The notes under the pieces are model-generated. The model searched no databases. It saw nothing but the letters and a program-made list of their open reading frames with translations, and was not told the DNA's origin. A stretch of DNA of 64,000 nucleotides from Auriscalpium vulgare. Its lineage: Eukaryota; Basidiomycota; Agaricomycetes; Russulales; Auriscalpiaceae. How positions within the stretch are numbered: position 1 is the first letter of the stretch; each line of letters begins with the position of its first letter. The stretch lies in the NCBI GenBank assembly GCA_019915015.1, contig JAHBBC010000002.1, positions 2,604,001 through 2,668,000 of the forward strand, read 5' to 3'. This document shows, one piece after another, positions 55,949 through 64,000 of this stretch. The position numbers and the translations under genes were made by a program.

Positions 55949-58929
55949 GGCTGGTGGAAGAGCTCGAAAGCAATGGCGGCGGTGTCGCGCAGCGGCGTAG
56001 ATTGAGTGACATTATGTAATATCACGCCGGGGCGCCGAATCGAAAACGAAAGGCGTTTGAAAACGAAACGGAAACGAAAACGGTCTACTCTGAGCTCCCC
56101 TAATTGACCCCCAATATGTACTTTTCCAATCAGGCTGAGGACTTCTAGCCAGAAGAGGAATTTAGTCTTGATGAACAATTTAATATCTTTGCATAGTGGT
56201 TCCTTAAATGCACTATATTTCAGATGTGTACTCCAATAACAACATGCATAGGACAGATACAAAGGAATATTTTCTTCTATCCGTGCCTGAAGATCAGGTA
56301 CATCTTTATTGGCAACATGAGATGTTGCAAGGTGACATATATTGAATTTAAGCTTGGCTTGCATGACTTTTAAACAGCAATATGCCATGTTAGAGTGAGC
56401 ATCTGTTATATCTATATAATACACCTTACTTCTCTTGTTGAGAAGAAAGTCTTGAAATGATGTGTGCAGTGGTGTAATTGGCAACAGCTCAGATCTCACA
56501 TTACTCAGGAGTGACCCAAGTGGGCTCACAACTGATTTTACAGCTTCTTGAGCATTCTGAACTTTTGGTTCAAGAAACTGGTGAAAGGCACCAAGAGATG
56601 GCATGGACAATGGTGTAAGTGCAGAAAATAGCTGACCCATTACAATCCGAAACCGAGGATGACTGCCAGGATCATTGAAATATCCATTCAAAACTTTGGC
56701 ATATATATCATCAAGAGGGTTGACACCCTGGTTGGAAGACGGGCTTAGAAGGATGTTCATATAATCTTCAATAGTTCTCCCAGCTCCTGGCTCACAAATA
56801 TACTGACAGGCAACTGCTGCCCACTGAAACAGCCCTTCAGCCCTTTGTGTCAGCTGATCCACCCTTGTTTTCAGTTCACTGATAACTTCAGATAACTCTG
56901 AGAGTTGCTGAGATATGTATTGATGAATATCATTGCTAGTATCAGCAGCCAGTTCAGAATCACTCATATAGTGGATGTCAACAGAGGGTGATTTAATGAA
57001 AGCATTCTCAATATCTTTTTCAGGCCTAGAGGTAATGAGAATTCGAATATTTGATGGCAACTTGCTTATATTCTGTGCCAAAAAGGTATGCAACCCATCT
57101 TTGCCCCTTGCATTATCACTTTCATCCAATGCATCAATGACAACTACTATTGGTGCATCAAAGAGCTGAAGACTATCAAAGGGTTGCTGCAATAGGTATC
57201 TGAAATGAGTGATGTAGTCTCTTGCACCCAGCCACTTGGATGTTTGATTTTCAATACTCTTGCCCAGCTCAGATTTAAATGAAGGATATTTCTCAGCAAG
57301 GTTAAATGCCAGTGTTGAGAATAAGGCTTGTGATGACCCTTGTGATTCATCTCGCACAAAGACAAAGGATGAACTGAGCTGTCCCCTTTTCTCAAATTGC
57401 TTTATAATTTCATAGGCAATAGATGATTTTCCTGTGCCTGCTTGACCAAGCAAGAGAAATGCACGAGATGATTTAGGATCATTGATCCAAGTACTGATGG
57501 CATTCAAGAAACTTGTACGTGTCCCAGCAAGACAGCCATTATTTCCGGGCGGAGAAGATGAGCCTGTCTTATACTGGCGCAAGAGTTCCTTGATATTTCT
57601 ATCCAAGTCTGCATCACAATGTTAGCTAGTACTTCACCATATATAGAATCACTCACCTTGCTTCTCTATCATTGACTTCAACTGATTGAACATCTTTTCT
57701 ATCAGAGCTGCTGCTTGTTGAGCATTGTTTTGGATCTCAAGAGTAGTAAGATCCCAAAAGTTCTTTGTCAAGTAGCCCAGAGTCTCATTATACTTTGCAA
57801 TTTCCATGTCTGTAGAGCTTGAAAGATTTTCCAAAGTACGCTTCCCTAGAGGTAATAGTTGGATACATATAAAACACGATATTTGATGACAAACTTACAG
57901 ATTCCTTGACTGGCTGCATACTCTTGAATGAATTTTCCACAAGACTCAATTAGCCGAAATACAGCAACTAGTTTCTTGGCCTGCTCTGATTCAGGATTGA
58001 GCATTATCTTTTCTGCCTGCTCAAGAATATCCAGTGTGCTCTGCATAGTGCAAAGTAGGGTCTGGATATTCTGGTCACGTTTCACCTGATCCAAGAAGGT
58101 CTGCACAGTGCAACATAATATAAGTCTTGATATAGACAGGAATCACAAAACCCACCTTTGGGATGACTGCCAAGAGAGTCCATGCTGACTTTACATATGG
58201 GTGAATCTGAGAAAACTGTTATAAAATATAATAGTGTGCACAACTCTAAGGCATACCTCTGTAATGTTGTCCACAAGCTTCATAGCCCATTGGATCTTAT
58301 TCAGAGTGGCCTTCCAAGTATCATATAGATCTGCCACTTTACCCACATCATCTGGGGCATTGTTTATAGTCTCTGTCACCATCACAGCATGCTTAGATGG
58401 GCCTTGCATGGCATTTAGATTTTGCTTGGCAATTTTCAAGGCACTCCCTGCAGTCACAGTATTGGGAGTAAGAGGAAGGCTCATCAAGAGCAAGAGCTTG
58501 GCCATGCCATGCTCGTCAAGATCAAAGTCAGTGGCTGTTGTAATCCGTATAAGGAGCAGAATGCGTGAAAGCTGCATGAATATACGCACCATGTCCAATA
58601 GATGACAAGATCATGCCCAGCGAAAGTGTAAGTGTTGCCATCGGAGTGTCCTTGAGCACTCTGTTACGGGCAAATACGCGCAACGTAAGGCTTGATGAGG
58701 AATCGACCGCACTTCAAAGGCTTTCTCAGTCACAAGTAGACCTGCTGAATCTCACTCACAATCCGTCCAATGTTTCATTCCACGTCATATACTCCCCATC
58801 CGTTCGAGCAATCTTCGTCTTCTTCTCCACCCCATTGCTTATGGTCACAAAGATCTTCCTGTCCTTACGGCTGAACGTGGTCCTGATGCGCGGAAGCCCG
58901 TACGCTCGGATAACTATTGGTGGCAAGAG

Positions 58930-60621
58930 CTGAGCGAGGACAGACGATAGCGAGTACACGAATACGCACCCTTCACGCTCAAATTGTCGATACGGCGCTG
59001 GACCGTCCCTCCCTGCGCGTCACCGATCTGGGCTCTATCGCAGGCAGAATTGATCTCGAGGCGTCGAGATAGGGGAGGCCTAACGTACCCTGCTCCCGAT
59101 GTCTGTAGATCGGGGGGATCAGGCCTGTAGATGGGCAGTCTGGTTAGCAATCAAGCGTCACGAAGATATGGACTGGCGGGCACGTACGATGTATCGGCAG
59201 GTTGGCCATGGCTGGTATCTTGTATAGTTGTCATACTTACTGAGGAGGTAGCTTGGAGAGTTGTCCTGGTATATATGCTGAGAGAGCGTTGCGCTCGAGG
59301 AGGTAGGTCGACTTCGAGAGGAACACGTGGCAAGCTCGGATGCGCGGGCGAGCCTTTCGCCAGCGCTGCGGCAATTCCCAACACCCCTCACTCCATTCTT
59401 CAACAGTGTCAACCATTGTATCAACCCCTTTTAGACATGCAGCGCATGTCTTGTGCATGTCTATCCCGCAACCCACCCAGCTCAAGGCCGAGCGCGCAAA
59501 GTTCACGCTCGCGTTTCGATTCGATGAGGTGCGTCTCTGTGCGTCTACGAGCGGACGCTGACTTGGCTTCCATGGTCCCCTTGCGACATGATACTACCGT
59601 ATCTCGCATCGCTCAAGCTGCTCTCCTGTCCCCGCGCACAATTTCGCCACGCAGCACGCTTGGCCCCAACGAACCTCGCGAGTCGCCCCCCGCCTGCACC
59701 ATCTCGGGACGATGTCCTTCGCAAGCAGGCATTCTCGACCAGCCGCCCAAGCAAGCATCTCGCGCCTGAGTCACAGCGCAGACCTGGACGAGCGCTCTAC
59801 CGCACAACAAGCTCCCGCGGCACGTTCTCCAGACGACGAGGTCGTAGGAGGCCGAGAAAGGACGGCTCAAGTCCGTACGCATCGGCGAGGAGGTGAACGG
59901 CTGGCAGAAGAAGGCGGCGGATGATTCCTGCGTGCCCGTGTGCCCACTGAAGGCAGCGTGCTCTACGGAGAAAATGAGCACAGGACTGAGGTGCGTGGCG
60001 GTAGCGCTTGTATGCGCATGCACTGATCAGATCCGTTGCCCTAGTCCTCGCCGACGTGCTAGTTGGTGCAGGATGAGGTGCCGCCGCCCGACCGCCGCAA
60101 CAAGCGCGCTCGCGAGTGGGCTCGGTCTCGAGACTCGAAAGTTGCGCACCGGATAAGCTAACCGAATGCAGCCGCTGGCGGATACAGTAAGTTCTCCTGC
60201 GACGGCGTGGGGTTACCAGCACGCAGTACTCTCGTCACACATGGACGCTTCGTAGACATAAAGACAGCTAGGATATAGAAGATGCGAGTGATGTGCGTGG
60301 CAAATGAGCATGAATCGAGCACATGCTATGCAATACAACAGAGAAAAGGGAAATTGAATTGAACGAAAGCTACCGAACGGAAGTGCGGAGAAGCTATCTG
60401 CGATAGTAATGTAGCAAAACGTACGGGTACACGTCGGAAGAGGTCAAGACTGGCCTGCCGGATTCATCCACAGCGCGGTCATCCGACAACTCGTCGGCCC
60501 CAGCTGTCCAACCAAACAGCAGTGCCGCGCCAGAGTATAGCTCTATGAGGGCTGCAACTGGCGCCCAACACGAGGTCGAGTACGGTTGATGTTGGTGCGA
60601 ATGCGCGTCCTGGTTGACGCT
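58930..60621. other. Region upstream of the NLR gene, no confident gene
   Basis: The NLR promoter and first exon should lie here on the minus strand. A possible leader exon ends at a GT near 58969, but its phase does not fit the next exon. A minus-strand frame at 59237-59506 (MNFARSALSWVGCGIDMHKT) is open but unlike any known family. The rest has only low-complexity Arg/Ser/Pro-rich frames. Confidence 0.4.
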
Positions 60622-61870
60622 CTATGTCGACGACAATGAGCCATGCCATACGCGTTGTGGCTGCGAGGCAGACGGCGGGATGTCGGTGAAGAGACGTCGG
60701 AAATTATGGCCCTCGATGGTCTGCGAACTTGAGCCCGTCTGAGCGTTGCGGATTTGCACGACGTTGGGCTCAAATGCGAGGGATATTGGAATGCTGGATG
60801 TAGTCGGGCTCAACGCGCATGGTTCATACAGAGCTCAGAGCGACGCACCAAAGCTTGTCGTGCCTTGCCAGTAGACCATGAAATCTCCAAAAACAGTGCC
60901 AATTCGATTGATGTGATAGGCGAGATCTGGCGGAGCAATGATAGGTCAACAGAGTCGCATGAACAGCAGCAAGCCACGGCGCTCACCATCGTAGCACAGC
61001 AGAAACTCATTATCTATCCGATGAATTGCCATGGTTTTGAGCTTGACGTTGTCCCGCACGAACTCGGACGACTCGTCGCTCGGGTCCTGCAGGCCCTGAG
61101 AGGGTATCAGGATCGATGAATGCGAACCTGCCACGCATCGCTTCGTCTTCATGGACGAATAGTCCTGATCGCATATGTCAACACACTGCGACAAGCATAG
61201 AGACGCGAAAAGTGGCGCACCTCGTATAAGTATCCGTAGGTCTAGTCGCCGCTTGCATGCAACAGCTTCCTAAATCTCGGCTTGCTTCGCCCCGGACGTT
61301 ACGGATGATCGGCTCCAGTGTTTTGGTTCTACTCGACGGGCTGGTCTTGACGAGACAGACGAATATCCAGCCTATGCACACCGTGCCGGTCTTGAAGAAC
61401 TGCAAGAACGACGTGTGCGACGCGATGCGCTTGGCGGCCAGCGCGCTTCAGCCGCATCCAATATATGGTCTAGCGCGGAACGTGATGACTTGGCCCTCTG
61501 CAATGCCACAGATCAGCACAACACAGGCGATGAAAGGATGAAGCACGCACCAGCCGTCGAGATTCGACGAGAACATCTATCTGCTGCGCGGCGTATGTAA
61601 GCCTGAGCACCTTGACGAGGTCACAGTTCTGCTCGCGGAGGTTACAATGGCTCGCCCAGCTCTCCTGGCTCTCTTGCTTATTGAGCACGAGTCGTGACTT
61701 CAGACACAAGTGCGCCTGTTCATCGAGAGATCCCGTGAGCACGTCGGGCAGTAGCAGTCTCTGAGCAGAGTGGACACGCCGGTAGGCAGCGGCACGTCCA
61801 TCGTCGGCGGACATCGATATTGAGCCCGCACGAAACTGCCGCGTGCGCCCGTTCCGTGCCTATATGACGG
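60622..61870 (-). pseudogene. CNH domain of a Rom2-like RhoGEF, decayed fragment
   Basis: Minus-strand pieces match the order of a fungal RhoGEF citron-homology (CNH) domain: DLVKVLRLTYAAQQIDVLV, then AKRIASHTSFLQFFKTG with FVCLVKTSPSSRTKTLEPI, then GLQDPSDESSEF, KTMAIHRIDNEFLLCYD, DFMVYWQGT and LAFEPNVVQIRNAQTG to a stop at 60622. The last pieces join across plausible 55-60-bp introns. Near 61250 RKLLHASGD lies in another frame than the block before it, and a stop precedes the AKRIASH block. The DH and PH domains that should be upstream are absent; repeat DNA begins at 62282. This fits a truncated pseudogene. Confidence 0.6.
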
Positions 61871-62281
61871 CGACGAGTGGAGCGGCGGGGGCGCATTATT
61901 GTCGTCGGCACCAAGTCGGCACCCTAGTAGAGAGTTCGGCGCGCCGCTGACTAGGGCGCGGGCGGGTGTTAAACTGGTAGACATCAGACGTGTTGTTCCG
62001 CAGGCGGTGGTCGAGGTGGCGGAGTGGAAGAGTGTCTGCGCATCGAAGGTGCGCAAGGAGGAGGGCAAGGTTGCGGTCTGGCAGGGCCGCGGCAGGCGCC
62101 GCGGAAGGGGCCGGCCCGTATTTTGCTCCGCAGCCCCGCTGGCACGCAGCGTTCTTCTGCGAACCACCAGTGACCAGCCCGCCCCCACCTCTCTAGAACG
62201 CCTTCGACATCCAGGTGTGGCGCTGCTCATGGTCTTTGGAGAGCGCGCGGGGTGGAACGAGGTCAACGAGGTCTCGAGTTG
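61871..62281. other. Boundary of the CNH fragment, no clear gene
   Basis: Frames on both strands are Arg/Ala/Thr-rich without recognisable motifs. This may be lost upstream coding sequence of the RhoGEF. Confidence 0.3.
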
Positions 62282-62804
62282 AGATTGGGCTCTCGAGTGA
62301 ACCTCAGTAAAAACGAGAGTCTGCTGTAGTCACGCTGCAGTCACGTAATAGTCCTGTCTGGGCCAGAAGGACTGTCACTGGACTATTTATGCGTGTCCAC
62401 GGACTGAAAGGCATGTTGATCGTCGTGTGGAGGGTCGTTTCAGTCACATCATAGTCCATTTGCAGTCGTGTATGAGCGCTATCTTCTTGATGTGGGAAGT
62501 CGTGCGGCTCGTGCCGCAGTCATTTTAGTCCTGCTGTAGTCCTGCTGCAGTCGTGCCGCGGTCATTTCGAAGTCGTGCCGCGGTCATTTCGAAGTCATGC
62601 CGTAGTCATGTCGGCAGTCCTGCGTAGTCATGTCGTAGTCATGTTGCGGTCATGTCGGCAGTCCTGCCGTAGTCATATGGTAGTCGTGTTGCAGTCATGT
62701 TGTAGTCACATTTTTAGTCGCATTACAGTCATGTACAGGGCGCATCACAGTCATGTACAGGTCGCATCACAGTCACGTACAGGTCGCATCACAGTCATAT
62801 AGAT
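62282..62804. repeat. Degenerate GTAGTCATG/GCAGTCGTG array ending in four 22-bp repeats
   Basis: From about 62500 a 10-12-bp word (GTAGTCATGTT, GCGGTCATTTC, GCAGTCGTGCC) recurs many times with variation. The last 88 bp (62717-62804) are four copies of the 22-bp unit GTCGCATCACAGTCATGTACAG with few changes. The array separates the CNH fragment from the next gene, and its last unit overlaps that gene's C-terminal codons. Confidence 0.7.
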
Positions 62805-64000
62805 TCTCAAGAACCGCCCGCCCACCGCCTATCGCCTTCGACCCTGCCAGCTGATGCGCGCTCGCGTTGACGCGTTGACGCGGAAGCGTTGACGACGTGT
62901 CCCGGGCGATGTCAACCGCGCGACTTCCTACCCTTGCGCTGGTAACCGTGTCAACGCAAGCCCGTCGGAGATGGGACTGATTGCGCACCTCTTTTATGAT
63001 GGCCCGGACGTCGTCTTCAGTCGGCCGGTCGTCCTCTGGGCACTCAAATAGCGCAGTGACAAACTCTAAAGGAGAAGATGAGCCAAACTACGTGAAAATT
63101 TCTGACGTGCTTACCGATCTTGGTCTTCGGCTTCGTCTTCGGCTTGATGTTTTGCTTCTCCAGCCAGGCCTTGATTTCATCCTTCGTGAGTAGGCTCCAA
63201 GACGCACGCAGCTACGGAAGATATTCAATTAGTCATCGCTGAATTTGGATATTACCGACGTACCTCGTCTTCCGTGAGTTCCGTCTGGGGAGTGCTTCCG
63301 TCTGCCGAAGATTCCGTCTGTTGCTCGGGTATCAATATCATGTGGTTATCTTGATAAAGACAGCACGTACAGGATGAGCTTTATTCCAGCACTCGGAGAT
63401 AGTGTCGACGAGCTTTTCCAGGTAGACATCGCTTAGGTAGTCCTTTGCTTCGCGGTCCCTTACGAAACACATGTGCCGGGCAACTTTGCAGGTCCGCAAA
63501 GCCGCTGCGATCAGACGGCAAGCGGTAGCGACGGTACCGACCTGGTCCCAAGACTTGATTCCGGAGTACGTAAAGCCGGCGTTGAACTGCTTGTGGCCCC
63601 ATTGTTCATTGTCGTTGTCCGAGTCCAGGTCGTCGTCGTTGGGATCCGCAGACTCGAGCGCATTCAGGAGCGAGATAACGCCATCGTCAGGGGCGCCATC
63701 GTCGTCCGAGACCCCGGCGGCTTTCATCGCCTCCAGGAGGGGACGAGCTGACTTGATGTCCGGGAACTCATCTCGGAGGACCTCTAAATAGCATTAATGA
63801 GTTGCAGCGTCGTTGTGTAACGAGCTGGAACTTACCAAGAAGGTGACTGACTGTATGTTTTTCAATCAGCGGCCGCATAATAGCCATTTGTGAACCCGCG
63901 CACGTACCTGACGGGTTTACTGCAATGAAGTCGACATCCACGGGCTCTTTGACCGCTTCGGGCTGCGGGTTGCCTTCGGGCATGGCTTCGGGCAGCGAGG
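62773..64000 (-). CDS. Unknown agaricomycete protein, multi-exon, 5' end outside the window
   Basis: Proposed exons, high to low: 63908-64000 (open at the edge), 63836-63850, 63371-63783, 63264-63317, 63115-63211 and 62773-63065. Introns are GT-AG and phases agree, including a 15-nt microexon that encodes VSHLL. An ATG at 63983 could be the start, but the frame is open before it. The main exon has an acidic stretch (SADPNDDDLDSDNDNEQWG) and a helical part (TACRLIAAALRTCKVARHM, YLSDVYLEKLVDTISECW). A Lys/Pro-rich stretch (IKPKTKPKTK) follows. The last exon runs into the 22-bp repeat array, so the C-terminus may be altered. No function is recognised. Confidence 0.6.

Larger units (their letters stand above)
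52714..56101. mobile_element. PIF/Harbinger-type DNA transposon, two genes, 67-bp terminal inverted repeats
   Basis: Terminal inverted repeats at 52714-52780 and 56035-56101 appear perfect over about 67 bp (AGGGGAGCTCAGAGTAGACC inward, then CGTTTTCGTTTC-rich). A 3-bp duplication AAT flanks it (52711-52713 and 56102-56104). Shifting by one base gives TAA, the TWA type usual for this superfamily. Two convergent genes, a DNA-binding accessory protein and a DDE nuclease, fill the element. Both have intact frames and the terminal repeats match, so it looks recent and possibly autonomous. Confidence 0.9.
50092..58929 (-). pseudogene. STAND/NLR gene: C2-like, helical region, NACHT, WD40 repeats; split by a Harbinger transposon
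   Basis: Proposed exons, high to low: 58760-58929, 58590-58711, 58257-58534, 58156-58206, 57899-58100, 57657-57845, 56105-57608 resuming at 52677-52713, and 50092-52620. Introns are GT-AG and the joins tested keep frame. The first exon start is unresolved. Exons 1-2 resemble a C2 domain (VIRAYGLPRIR, FVTISNGVEKKTKIARTDG, LTLRVFARNRVL). Exons 3-6 are helical (IHPYVKSAWTLLAVIPK, FLDQVKRDQNIQTLL). NACHT has a P-loop GQAGTGKS, Walker B VVVIDALDES and ILITSRPE. The C-terminus has about 15 WD40 repeats. Such proteins sense ligands through the repeats and act in non-self recognition or cell death. The transposon falls in the exon after KVHIGGQ. The empty site restores the frame, so the gene is otherwise well preserved. 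Confidence 0.85.

Noticed and set aside
59237..59506. Minus-strand frame MNFARSALSWVGCG as the first NLR exon
   Set aside because: It is open, but no splice path joins it in phase to the C2-like exon at 58760-58929.
1..64000. CRISPR array or bacterial operon
   Set aside because: Introns, LTR retrotransposons and NLR genes show a fungal nuclear genome; the direct repeats seen are minisatellites, LTRs or WD40 units without spacer structure.

Overview
The window looks like nuclear DNA of a basidiomycete fungus, probably a wood-decay agaricomycete. Genes carry many short GT-AG introns of about 45-60 bp. There is a NACHT-WD40 STAND (NLR) gene and a pair of agaricomycete-type paralogues of unknown function. 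Most of the rest is transposon DNA. The genus cannot be named from sequence alone.

Layout. Positions 26-2271 (+) hold the 3' part of an unknown four-exon gene. Its paralogue starts at 3316 (+) but is cut in exon 3 by a 42.6-kb nest of transposons and resumes at 47133-47333. Level 1 of the nest is a chromodomain Ty3/Gypsy element (Gypsy-1, 4551-47127, + strand) with 411-bp LTRs and the 5-bp target duplication CTTTG. Level 2 is a second Ty3/Gypsy element (Gypsy-2, 10685-46206, - strand) inside the Gypsy-1 integrase tail, with the 4-bp duplication GCGT. Gypsy-2 is arranged LTR-internal-LTR-internal-LTR: two near-identical 17.18-kb units share three 1157-bp LTRs. Level 3 is a 9.47-kb non-coding insertion between RT and RNase H, present in both units. 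Level 4, inside that cargo, holds a miniature LTR element (TRIM) with a 5-bp duplication, a 504-bp TA-flanked MITE, tRNA-like (SINE-type) sequences, hairpins and a diverged repeat family of unknown origin. Without later insertions Gypsy-1 is 7051 bp and one Gypsy-2 copy is 8872 bp, both normal sizes.

Positions 47334-50091 hold repeats and degenerate gene fragments. Positions 50092-58929 (-) hold an NLR gene with, in order, a C2-like domain, a helical region, NACHT and about 15 nearly identical WD40 repeats. It is split by a complete two-gene PIF/Harbinger-type DNA transposon (52714-56101). Positions 60622-61870 (-) hold a decayed RhoGEF-type CNH domain. A repeat-rich stretch follows, and an unknown multi-exon gene (62773-64000, -) runs off the window edge.

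Most notable points: the tandem three-LTR array; the cargo with an asymmetric inverted repeat and terminal hairpin; three expression or priming signals in Gypsy-1 (a GGGTTTT slip site at the gag stop, a primer site complementary to the predicted RNA start, and a tryptophan-rich reading frame before gag in the gag frame); and two host genes cut by transposons whose empty sites can be read directly.
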